DNA from: an uncultured Elusimicrobia bacterium
Lineage (GTDB): Bacteria > Elusimicrobiota > Endomicrobiia > Endomicrobiales > Endomicrobiaceae
Reading direction: 5' to 3'
Assembly (NCBI GenBank): GCA_937916125.1
Contig: CALGGE010000065.1
Location: forward strand, 1 to 12,786
Length of the DNA stretch: 12,786 bases
Shown here: in pieces, positions 1 through 6,433 of the stretch
How positions within the stretch are numbered: position 1 is the first letter of the stretch
Layout: each line of letters starts with the position of its first letter
Notes under the pieces: generated by a model
Told to the model about the DNA's origin: nothing
Database searches by the model: none
What the model saw: only the letters and a program-made list of their open reading frames with translations
Position numbers and translations under genes: made by a program

Positions 1-9
1 TACATCATA

Positions 10-72
10 CATTGTACATTGCCGTTTTCAACTCTTCAACTTTTCAACTGTCGTTTATTGCACATTGCCGTT
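10..72. repeat. Modular intergenic repeat 3' of gyrB
   Basis: The stretch contains ACATTGTACATT, the separator TGCCGTT, then three TTCAACT units at 27-33, 35-41 and 43-49 (8-bp period), the separator TGTCGTT, and another ACATTGCCGTT running into the gyrB stop codon. The same modules recur at about 2549-2660, 4969-5066 and 9439-9453, so this is a dispersed repeat family rather than chance low complexity. No terminator-like GC-rich stem is visible. The function is unknown. Confidence 0.7.
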
Positions 73-2527
73 AAATGTCAAGGTTTGTTACATCAAGCGA
101 ATGTGCCTGTATAAACTGTCTTCTTGCATCCACTTTGTCACCCATAAGCGTCGTAAAGATTCTGTCGGTTTCTATAGCGTCTTCCAGTTTAACTCTCAAC
201 ATTTTTCTTCTTTCCGGATCCATAGTAGTTTCCCACAGCTGTTCCGGGTTCATTTCACCGAGACCTTTATATCTTTGAATGGTTGCACCTTTTCTGCCAA
301 GCTCTCTGATTTTTTCTATCAGTTGGTTGGTGGACGCCAAATCGTGAACATCGTTATTGGGGCCTTTCAACCTGTAAACGGGTTTAACATGTGTAGTTCC
401 GTAATGGTGCAAATGTAAACCTTTGTCCGCAAGTTTCTGTGCCAAAATATTTATTCTCGGTAATTCCCACAACTCTTTATATTCCGGTAAAACTTCTTCC
501 GTCAAACCATCTACCGGAAGCTCGCCGTTTTCCTGCTGTAAGTTTCTCTTTCTTTCTGCAAGCTCGGCTTTAAACTCTTTCCACTCTTTATCGGAATAAA
601 TATATCTTACAGTATTTTGATCGACTACTCTGAATAACGGCATCTTGCCTTCTTCTCTGAATTTAAGATATTCCTGCCAGTTTAGACCTTTCTTTGTAAT
701 TTTTATAATAAGGTTATCAAGCTCGGAAATTGATTCAACTATTTTTGTAAGTTCTTTCTGGTCTATCTCTTCGCCTATCTGTTGCCCGTCGTGAAGAAGT
801 ATCATGCTCTGCCCGTCAAGACCTTGCTTGAACAAAAATTTGTCAAGTTCGTCTTCGGTCTGCAGATACATTTCCTTTTTACCTTTTTTAACTTTGTACA
901 GAGGAGGCTGAGCAATATAAACATATCCGTGGTCTATAAGCTGCGGCATCTGCCTGTAGAAGAAAGTTAAAAGAAGCGTTCTGATATGAGCACCGTCCAC
1001 ATCGGCATCGGTCATAATAACAACTTTATGATAACGAACTTTATCAATATTGAATTCGCTTTCATCCTTACCGATACCTGCACCGATTGCGGTAATCATC
1101 GTCTTGATTTCTTCGTTGGTCAACATCTTTGTAAGACGAGACTTTTCAACATTTAATATTTTACCTCTTAAAGGAAGTATCGCTTGGAAAGCTCTGTTTC
1201 TGCCCTGCTTTGCGGAACCTCCCGCGGAGTTTCCTTCTACGATAAACAATTCGGTTTTTGTCGGGTCTTTTTCGGAACAATCGGCAAGTTTGCCCGGAAG
1301 TGCCGCCGAATCCAAAGCACCTTTTCTTCTGGTAAGTTCTCTTGCTTTTCTTGCGGCTTCTCGAGCTTCTGCGGCGTTAATGGCTTTCTCTAAAATCTGT
1401 CCCGCAATATTAGGATTTTCTTCCAAGAAAGTTGTTAAAGCATCACCTACAAGCGATTTAACTATACCTTCCACTTCGGAGTTTCCGAGTTTTGTTTTGG
1501 TCTGCCCTTCAAACTGCGGGTTAGGCACTTTGACCGAAATTACTGCCGTTAAACCTTCACGAACATCATCGCCCGAAAGTGAAAGATTTTTATTCTTTGA
1601 AAGTTCGTTTTTCTTAATGTAATCGTTAACAACTCTTGTTAATGCCGAACGGAAACCGGATAAATGCGTTCCTCCCTCAACGGTATTAATGTTGTTGACG
1701 AAAGTAAAAATCTGTTCGTTGTAAGAATCGTTATACTGCATTGCAACTTCCACATCAACATTATCTTTGTTTTTTGCAAAGTATATCGGTTCTTTATTTA
1801 TCACTTGTTTGTTTGTGTTAAGGTAAGTAACGAAAGTTTTAATACCGCCCTCATAATGGAAAGTATGTTCTTTATCCTGCCTCTCGTCGATAATCGTAAT
1901 ATTTGCACCTGCATTTAAAAATGCAAGCTCTCTTAATCTGTTAACCAAAATATCAAAAGAGTATGTGGTTACGGAAAATATTTCCGGGTCGGGAAGGAAT
2001 GTAACTTTAGTTCCTCTGTCGTCGGTTTTACCGATTATTTCAAGCTTGGTTGTGGGTTTACCTTTAGAATATTCCTGTTTGTAAATATTTCCGTTTCTGT
2101 AAACTTCAACAGTCAGCTTTGTTGAAAGTGCATTTACGCACGATACACCTACACCGTGCAAACCGCCGGAAACTTTATAAGAATTTTTATCGAATTTTCC
2201 GCCTGCATGAAGTACCGTCAACACAACTTCCAATGCGGACTTATCTTTGAATTTCGGATGAGGATCTACGGGGATACCTCTACCGTCGTCAAGCACCGTT
2301 ATTGAATTATCGGGATGAATTGTAACATCTATATTTTTGCAATATCCCGCCAAAACTTCATCTATTGAGTTATCGACAACTTCATATACAAGGTGATGCA
2401 ACCCTTGCGATGATGTTGACCCGATATACATAGCAGGTCTTTTTCTAACGGCTTCAAGCCCTTCCAAAACCTGAATTTTGGAAGCATCATAACTTGATGC
2501 CGCTTTGTTTTGCTCTTCGTTAGTCAT
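71..2527 (-). CDS. gyrB: DNA gyrase subunit B
   Basis: GyrB is the ATPase subunit of the A2B2 type II topoisomerase that introduces negative supercoils ahead of replication forks. The 818-residue product shows the GHKL ATPase signature (Glu49 and Asn53 in VYEVVDNSIDE, DDGRGIP near 79-85, GGLHGVG near 125), the transducer domain, and a TOPRIM domain with EGNSAGGSAKQG at 431-442 and the metal-binding DADVD at 507-511. A long insertion of the E. coli type lies between PPLYKV and RYKGLGEMNPEQLW, which explains a length near 800 rather than 640. The start at ATG 2527 is chosen because GGGGGGA sits six bases upstream; a TTG at 2542 would swallow this site. The TOPRIM motif has Asn433 where most enzymes have Asp (E. 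coli Asp426). gyrA is not visible and may lie beyond the left edge. ParE is an alternative, but the motifs and the neighbours favour GyrB. Confidence 0.96.
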   Translation of the reverse strand: MTNEEQNKAASSYDASKIQVLEGLEAVRKRPAMYIGSTSSQGLHHLVYEVVDNSIDEVLAGYCKNIDVTIHPDNSITVLDDGRGIPVDPHPKFKDKSALEVVLTVLHAGGKFDKNSYKVSGGLHGVGVSCVNALSTKLTVEVYRNGNIYKQEYSKGKPTTKLEIIGKTDDRGTKVTFLPDPEIFSVTTYSFDILVNRLRELAFLNAGANITIIDERQDKEHTFHYEGGIKTFVTYLNTNKQVINKEPIYFAKNKDNVDVEVAMQYNDSYNEQIFTFVNNINTVEGGTHLSGFRSALTRVVNDYIKKNELSKNKNLSLSGDDVREGLTAVISVKVPNPQFEGQTKTKLGNSEVEGIVKSLVGDALTTFLEENPNIAGQILEKAINAAEAREAARKARELTRRKGALDSAALPGKLADCSEKDPTKTELFIVEGNSAGGSAKQGRNRAFQAILPLRGKILNVEKSRLTKMLTNEEIKTMITAIGAGIGKDESEFNIDKVRYHKVVIMTDADVDGAHIRTLLLTFFYRQMPQLIDHGYVYIAQPPLYKVKKGKKEMYLQTEDELDKFLFKQGLDGQSMILLHDGQQIGEEIDQKELTKIVESISELDNLIIKITKKGLNWQEYLKFREEGKMPLFRVVDQNTVRYIYSDKEWKEFKAELAERKRNLQQENGELPVDGLTEEVLPEYKELWELPRINILAQKLADKGLHLHHYGTTHVKPVYRLKGPNNDVHDLASTNQLIEKIRELGRKGATIQRYKGLGEMNPEQLWETTMDPERRKMLRVKLEDAIETDRIFTTLMGDKVDARRQFIQAHSLDVTNLDI

Positions 2528-2547
2528 TAAAAATCCCCCCAATATTT

Positions 2548-2660
2548 GTAATGTATAATGTAAAATGTATAATGTATAATGTCGGAATAACTACAATATT
2601 TTTAGACTTTTTGTAGTTGCCGTTCATTATTGTACATTGCACGTTGTACATTGTACATTA
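2548..2660. repeat. Opposed TACATT repeats forming a long imperfect hairpin
   Basis: The dciA-gyrB gap holds AATGTATAATGT-type repeats on the left (2548-2582) and TGTACATT-type repeats on the right (2629-2660), which are reverse complements with scattered, mostly transition-type mismatches. Inside them CGG/CCG (2583-2585, 2620-2622) and a perfect 8-bp stem AACTACAA/TTGTAGTT (2589-2596, 2611-2618) pair around a 14-base loop. The whole stretch could fold as one long stem in the gyrB leader. A TGCCGTT separator (2618-2624) links it to the repeats at 10-72 and 4969-5066. Whether it is a mobile repeat or a regulatory leader cannot be told from the sequence. Confidence 0.65.
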
Positions 2661-2685
2661 AAATAATGCACTTCGTGCATTATTT
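2661..2685. repeat. 11-bp triloop hairpin over the dciA stop codon
   Basis: AAATAATGCAC and GTGCATTATTT form a perfect 11-bp stem with the loop TTC (GAA on the minus strand). The dciA stop codon (2680-2682) lies inside one arm. The stem is AT-rich and no good U-tract follows on the minus strand, so it is a weak terminator candidate. It could instead protect the 3' end of the mRNA or belong to the family of small hairpins seen elsewhere in this window. Confidence 0.6.
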
Positions 2686-2997
2686 GATCTCGCACTTAAT
2701 ATCTTTTATTTTTTTACCGCCTAAATATTGGTTTAAGCGGTTAATAATTTGTCTTTTTCTTAAATTAAAATCATTTAAATATACTGCCGAGCCTGTGGCT
2801 GCACGTATAATACCGTCTTTATATCCGTTTAAAACTACTTTTTTATTGCCTATTTCCTGTTCCCAACGAGACATTATAATAAAATACTCGTCGGTAAGCC
2901 CGATAAAACGTGCAACTTTCATTAACACGGCAGAACTTTCATCAAATTCTTTCTGCCTGTTTTCGCCTTTTTTAAAAAAATTTTTTGATGATTTCAT
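2680..2997 (-). CDS. dciA: DciA-like replicative helicase loader (DUF721)
   Basis: DciA proteins interact with the replicative helicase DnaB and stand in for DnaC/DnaI-type loaders in most bacterial phyla. This 105-residue protein fits the DUF721 pattern: a basic N-terminus, a helix, Trp70 followed by EQEIGNK, then alternating hydrophobic strands (KVVLNGYKDGIIRAA), a helix (LRKRQIINRLNQYLG) and a closing strand KIKDIKCEI. Its place between dnaN and gyrB is a common location for dciA. The ATG at 2997 follows a T-run without a Shine-Dalgarno site, and the first residues are very lysine-rich. A later ATG (Met26, MKVARF) is possible and would still keep the core domain. Assignment rests on domain pattern and position, not on a search. 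Confidence 0.75.
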   Translation of the reverse strand: MKSSKNFFKKGENRQKEFDESSAVLMKVARFIGLTDEYFIIMSRWEQEIGNKKVVLNGYKDGIIRAATGSAVYLNDFNLRKRQIINRLNQYLGGKKIKDIKCEIK

Positions 2998-3060
2998 AAA
3001 AAATGCTTCACATTTTTTAGCTGAGAAGCTGAGCCGGGAAAATATAGCTTCCCCTCAGCT
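2998..3060. repeat. Two adjacent hairpins just upstream of dciA
   Basis: AAAAAATG/CATTTTTT (2998-3005 and 3011-3018, loop CTTCA) touches the dciA start codon. Next to it AGCTGAG plus GGGAA (3027-3033, 3036-3040) pairs with TTCCC plus CTCAGCT (3049-3060), leaving a CC bulge and an 8-base loop. The second stem is the most GC-rich hairpin in the window. On the minus strand it is followed by TTCTCAGCTAAAAAATG rather than a U-tract. Possible roles are an attenuator, an mRNA processing site, or the remnant of a palindromic repeat. Confidence 0.55.
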
Positions 3061-3081
3061 GAGCAGCAGAGTATTTAATGT

Positions 3082-3102
3082 AAAAATTGCTTTGCAATTT
3101 TT
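3082..3102. repeat. 9-bp TTT-triloop hairpin upstream of dciA
   Basis: AAAAATTGC and GCAATTTTT form a perfect 9-bp stem with loop TTT. Near-identical stems occur at 9454-9472 and 11048-11066, so this is a repeated element. On the minus strand it supplies TTGCAA, and 16 bases further AATACT, a weak -35/-10 pair that could drive dciA-gyrB. Confidence 0.5.
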
Positions 3103-3164
3103 GATTTTTTATTTGATTATAAATTACCGTTATATTGTATATAAAATTTGAAATTTTTTCAACA

Positions 3165-3183
3165 AAAAAACACCTTGTTTTTT
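3165..3183. terminator. Possible weak terminator after the winged-helix gene
   Basis: AAAAAACA and TGTTTTTT form an 8-bp stem with a three-base loop. On the minus strand it lies about 47 bases after the stop of the small winged-helix gene and runs into more T residues. The stem has a single GC pair, so termination would be inefficient. It may be only another member of the triloop hairpin set. Confidence 0.3.
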
Positions 3184-3229
3184 ATCGTATTTTATGTCGA
3201 TTTTTTATCTTAAATTTAAATTATATTTT

Positions 3230-3484
3230 TTATTTAAACATATCAAGATATTCATTAAGTTCATAATATCTGTTTCGGGATGAATTTGTTTTTTCTTTAA
3301 TAATATTTAAATTAATTAAATCTTGAATTAAAGCATGTGCTTTACCAAAAGAACATTGCAATTTTTCTGCAGCCAAATTGATGTTCATTATAGGTTCTGC
3401 AAACATATATCTTATCAATTCTTTCGCGGAAGTAGCTTTATGTCCCAACCGTAAAATAATTGTATTGTTTAGGTCAAAATACAT
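3230..3484 (-). CDS. Small winged-helix protein like a Fic C-terminal domain
   Basis: The 84-residue product looks like the winged-helix domain that ends many Fic-family proteins: an EP turn (residues 30-31), a helix-turn-helix (INLAAEKLQCSFGKAHALIQDL) and a wing ending in NSSRNRYYELNEYLDMF. The catalytic Fic motif (HPFxxGNGR) and the rest of that family are absent. An in-frame stop sits a few codons upstream of the ATG, so no longer reading frame exists here. No Shine-Dalgarno site is visible. It lies between dnaN and dciA, where recF is often found. A repeated AAATAAG dyad stands directly upstream and could be its operator. It may be a stand-alone DNA-binding regulator or a relic of a lost Fic gene; the intact frame with a clean fold favours the former. 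The function is not known. Confidence 0.6.
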   Translation of the reverse strand: MYFDLNNTIILRLGHKATSAKELIRYMFAEPIMNINLAAEKLQCSFGKAHALIQDLINLNIIKEKTNSSRNRYYELNEYLDMFK

Positions 3485-3498
3485 TTTGCTGTTTTTTT

Positions 3499-3547
3499 AA
3501 ATAAGTCAATATCTTATTTCAAATTTTGGCTATTTTTTGAAATAAGA
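3499..3547. promoter_or_regulatory. Triple AAATAAG dyad, operator-like
   Basis: AAATAAG occurs at 3499-3505, inverted at 3513-3519, and again at 3540-3546. The last two belong to a perfect 12-bp inverted repeat, TCTTATTTCAAA (3512-3523) and TTTGAAATAAGA (3536-3547). The array sits 15 to 63 bases upstream of the winged-helix gene and downstream of dnaN. No T-tract follows, so it does not look like a terminator. Alternating half-sites are typical of binding sites for dimeric winged-helix regulators. Confidence 0.5.
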
Positions 3548-3594
3548 AATAGCGGAAGATTGGAATACGAAGTGTTAGTTATTAATTTATTTTT

Positions 3595-4713
3595 TTATTG
3601 TCTCATTGGCATTACTACACAGAGATAGTTTTTATCTTTTTCCGGAGTAATTATTACAGGACTTTGCGGAGTGGTATATGAAAAATAAATATTTTGCTCA
3701 TCTATATTTTGTAATATATCTTTGATATAATTAGGATTAAAATTAATATCAAAAACTTCACCTGAATATTCTATTTCAACTTCTGTTTCACCTGAACCCA
3801 AACCTACCGTATTTGCGGAAACTATCATTTTATTTTTTTCAAAACTGAACCTTATGGAAGAAGATCTGTCCGCTACAAGTTTATCGCCGGTAAGTAAAGC
3901 CATCTGTTTTACGGCAGTCATAGTCTGTGCGGAATTTAGCATAATTTTAGACATTGCCTTTTTAGGTATAACCTGTTCATAGTTAGGGAAAACTCCCTCT
4001 ATTAACTTAGTTTGGAATGTTATATCACCTATCATTACAGTCATTAAATTATCACTTAAACTTATTTTAACTTCTTCTACTTTATCATTGGAAGATATTA
4101 GTCTTAAAATATCCGAAACTGCCTTTGTGGGAATAATAACTTTGCCGTTTATATTTTCATCAAAACCTTCAACATTAACATAAGATAATCTTCTGCCATC
4201 GGTAGAAACAGCCTTTAATACTCCTTTTTCAATTATAAAATATACACCGTTTAAAACATATTTCTGGCTGTCTTTTGATACGGAAAATAAAGTTTTTTTA
4301 AACATTGAAGCAAGTATTGAAGATTTTACCGAAAAAATATTTTCCTTTTGAAATTCCGGCAATGTGGGATAATCTTTTTTATCTATACCCATTAAAACGA
4401 ATTTTGACTTACCGGCTTTTAAATTTATCTGATTTGTTTCATCGGCTTTTATTTCTATATTTCCGTCACCGACTTCTTTTACTATATCATTAAACCTTTT
4501 TGCAGGAATTGTTATTGCACCCTCTTCAACTATTTCGGCTTTTATATAGCAGGTAACACCTATTTCAAGATCCGTTGCCGATAATTTTATTTTATTATCT
4601 TCTGTTTCAAATAAAAAGTTGGATAATACCGGTAATGTTATCTTGGATGCTATAACCGGTGAAACTATTTGCATCCCCTTAATTAATTCGTCTTTTGCAC
4701 AAATTACTTTCAT
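3595..4713 (-). CDS. dnaN: DNA polymerase III beta subunit (sliding clamp)
   Basis: The beta clamp is a ring-shaped dimer that tethers polymerase III and other clamp-binding proteins to DNA. The 372-residue length is typical. Recognisable family features are the N-terminal pattern with PVLSNFLFE followed by LSATDLEIG, the KDYPTLPEF segment in the first domain, STDGRRLSYV in the middle domain, EGVFPNYEQVIP, and the C-terminal VVMPMRQ that forms part of the partner-binding pocket. The ATG at 4713 is preceded by AAGGAGG at a spacing of eight bases, the strongest ribosome binding site in the window. dnaA lies upstream with 373 bases between, which fits a separate promoter in the origin region. 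No unusual change is seen. Confidence 0.97.
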   Translation of the reverse strand: MKVICAKDELIKGMQIVSPVIASKITLPVLSNFLFETEDNKIKLSATDLEIGVTCYIKAEIVEEGAITIPAKRFNDIVKEVGDGNIEIKADETNQINLKAGKSKFVLMGIDKKDYPTLPEFQKENIFSVKSSILASMFKKTLFSVSKDSQKYVLNGVYFIIEKGVLKAVSTDGRRLSYVNVEGFDENINGKVIIPTKAVSDILRLISSNDKVEEVKISLSDNLMTVMIGDITFQTKLIEGVFPNYEQVIPKKAMSKIMLNSAQTMTAVKQMALLTGDKLVADRSSSIRFSFEKNKMIVSANTVGLGSGETEVEIEYSGEVFDINFNPNYIKDILQNIDEQNIYFSYTTPQSPVIITPEKDKNYLCVVMPMRQ

Positions 4714-4741
4714 TTACTATTCCTCCTTTTTATTTTTAATT

Positions 4742-4759
4742 TAGTAATAATTATAGTAA
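4742..4759 (+). other. DnaA-trio-like element
   Basis: Six adjoining triplets read TAG TAA TAA TTA TAG TAA 5' to 3' on the plus strand. Read 3' to 5' they are AAT GAT ATT AAT AAT GAT, and five of six fit the published DnaA-trio pattern of purine-A-T/A. They are separated by TGC from a degenerate box at 4763-4771. The order box, short GC spacer, trio, then dnaN is the layout of the basal unwinding element described in B. subtilis. Chance occurrence is possible in such AT-rich DNA. Confidence 0.45.
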
Positions 4760-4846
4760 TGCTGTTAATAACTTAAAAAAATGAAAATTTACTAAAAAAT
4801 TTATATTTATCAAGCATTTTTTTTATTAACTTAATGTTAATAAGTA

Positions 4847-4855
4847 TGTGGATAA
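4847..4855 (-). promoter_or_regulatory. Consensus DnaA box
   Basis: TGTGGATAA is the exact reverse complement of the consensus TTATCCACA. It lies in the middle of the dnaA-dnaN gap, with degenerate boxes on both sides. Confidence 0.75.
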
Positions 4856-4968
4856 CTTTTATTAATTATCAACATATTAGAACTTATTTTACTTTTCAAC
4901 AAGATTTATAGGTTATTAACAAAAATATTAACATCTTTACTTCTATATTTCAAATTCTCTGCCGTTCT

Positions 4969-5066
4969 GTCTGTCATTCCCGAGTGTTTCTGTCGTGAAT
5001 CTCGCCGTTGCCATTTGTCGTTGTCGTTCAATGTACATTGTACATTATACATTATACATTGTCGTT
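4969..5066. repeat. Modular intergenic repeat 3' of dnaA
   Basis: This stretch holds the separators TGCCGTT and TGTCGTT several times (for example 4970-4976, 5017-5022, 5060-5066) and a run of TACATT units at about 5032-5060. At 4976-5004 there is a CATTCCCGAG segment in which CGAG (4981-4984) can pair with CTCG (5001-5004). The TACATT and TGYCGTT modules match those around gyrB, while the CATTCCCGAG part is seen only here. It begins immediately beyond the stop of dnaA and borders the origin. Confidence 0.65.
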
Positions 5067-5086
5067 CTCAGCTTTTCAATAATTTT

Positions 5087-6433
5087 TTAGTTTTCTTTTA
5101 TCATCTTAATAATTTTATTAATTTCTGCATTAAAGAACGGGTCTTCCGCCACTTTTTTACTTATTTTATTGTAAGCATGCATTACGGTAGTATGGTCTCT
5201 TCCGCCGAATGTATCTCCGATTTCTGTTGTTGACATATCGGTTAAAGATCTTGCCAAATACATCGCTATTTGTCGCGGTACTGCAAGCTGAGCGGTTCTT
5301 TTCTTAACTTTTAAATCTTTTACCGTTAAACTGTATTCTTCTGCTACAATCTGCTGAATTTTATCTATGGTTATTTTAGCGTTTTCGTCGGGAACTATAA
5401 CATCTTTTAATATTGTTTTAACGGAATCTAAAGTAAACGGTGTATTTGTAAATTTAATAAAAGACGTAACTCTTAACAGTGTACCTTCCAATTCTCTTAT
5501 GTTGGACTTAATTTGAGAGGCAATAAACATTATAACATCATCTGGAACGGAAAAACCTTCTTCTTCGGCTTTCTTTTTTAATATGGCAATTCTTGTTTCG
5601 GTATCGGGAGCCTGAATATCTACGGTATTACCCCATTTGAACCTTGAAATTAATCTTTCTTCCACTTCAAGTTTATCCTGAGGTCTATCGGAAGCAATAA
5701 CTATCTGTTTACCGCCGTCTTTTAATGTATTGAAAATATTAAAAAATTCTTCCTGAGAACTATCCTTATTTACAAGAAACTGAATATCATCTATTAAAAG
5801 ACAATCAAGGTTTCTGTATTTATTTTTAAAGTCGGACATTTTCTCCGGAAATCTTATGGCTTCTATAAAGTCCGAAGCGAATTTTTCGCAGGTTACATAT
5901 AATATTCTGAAATTAGGGAAATTTTTTTTCAGCTCATTACCGATGGCATGCATTAAATGAGTTTTTCCCAGCCCAACACCGCCGTAAATGAATAAAGGAT
6001 TAAACTGTTTGCCCGGATTTTTCGTAACGGCTTCCGCACAGCCCGAAGCAAATCTGTTTGAATTACCGACGATAAACCTTTCAAAAGTGTATTTTGAGTT
6101 TAGCTGGTCTTTTATCATAGAAGAAACGGGAACATCGGGGTGCGTAGGAATAGAAGGAACTTTTGACATCTGTTCGGAAATATCTTTTTCTATTTTATAT
6201 CCGAGTTTGATATCTTTGGAATATTCTTTTTTAAGTATTTGTTCTATATTGAACTGCTGATTTTTTTCTATCCATTGAGAAAAAAAGTTGTTAGGTACGG
6301 AAATAGTAAAAATATCTTCGTTTAAAGATACCGGTGTTACAGGCTTAATCCAAAGGTTTACGGACTCCTGTCCGATACTTAATGACAAATTATCCACAAC
6401 TTTTTTCCATACATCCGATACTGAAACGTCCAT
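5087..6433 (-). CDS. dnaA: Chromosomal replication initiator protein DnaA
   Basis: DnaA binds DnaA boxes at oriC, forms an ATP-dependent filament, melts the origin and recruits the helicase. The 448-residue product has domain I at the N-terminus (W9, W28), a short linker, the AAA+ domain with Walker A GGVGLGKT (151-158), Walker B LLIDDIQ (212-218) and the arginine-containing SRFKWG, and domain IV with the box-binding signature GGRDHTTVMHA (410-420). The start is taken as ATG 6433, preceded by GGGGA at suitable distance. A GTG at 6454 would add seven residues but has no ribosome binding site and falls inside a DnaA box. A strong promoter lies at 6546-6574, and the box cluster over the leader and first codons suggests autorepression. 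Confidence 0.97.
   Translation of the reverse strand: MDVSVSDVWKKVVDNLSLSIGQESVNLWIKPVTPVSLNEDIFTISVPNNFFSQWIEKNQQFNIEQILKKEYSKDIKLGYKIEKDISEQMSKVPSIPTHPDVPVSSMIKDQLNSKYTFERFIVGNSNRFASGCAEAVTKNPGKQFNPLFIYGGVGLGKTHLMHAIGNELKKNFPNFRILYVTCEKFASDFIEAIRFPEKMSDFKNKYRNLDCLLIDDIQFLVNKDSSQEEFFNIFNTLKDGGKQIVIASDRPQDKLEVEERLISRFKWGNTVDIQAPDTETRIAILKKKAEEEGFSVPDDVIMFIASQIKSNIRELEGTLLRVTSFIKFTNTPFTLDSVKTILKDVIVPDENAKITIDKIQQIVAEEYSLTVKDLKVKKRTAQLAVPRQIAMYLARSLTDMSTTEIGDTFGGRDHTTVMHAYNKISKKVAEDPFFNAEINKIIKMIKEN

Larger units (their letters stand above)
4735..4940. other. oriC: Candidate oriC, AT-rich unwinding side
   Basis: The 373-bp gap between dnaA and dnaN carries no gene. Its dnaN half is extremely AT-rich. 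It contains the consensus DnaA box TGTGGATAA (4847-4855), a one-mismatch box TTATCAACA (4866-4874), and two-mismatch boxes at 4763-4771, 4835-4843 and 4913-4921. TTATTAAC (4823-4830) and GTTAATAA (4836-4843) form an inverted pair. Known origins often sit in the dnaA-dnaN gap, and in B. subtilis and Helicobacter the box clusters lie on both sides of dnaA. A TATAAT on the minus strand (4750-4755) may also be the dnaN -10 box, with only a weak -35. Confidence 0.65.

Noticed and set aside
10..72. CRISPR array or tRNA-like structure in the repeats
   Set aside because: The repeat units are 6 to 8 bases without regular spacers, and no cloverleaf or acceptor stem is present.
1050..1622. 190-codon open frame on the plus strand inside gyrB
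   Set aside because: It is antisense to a certain gyrB, has no ribosome site, and its translation shows no recognisable domain; open antisense frames are expected from the codon bias.
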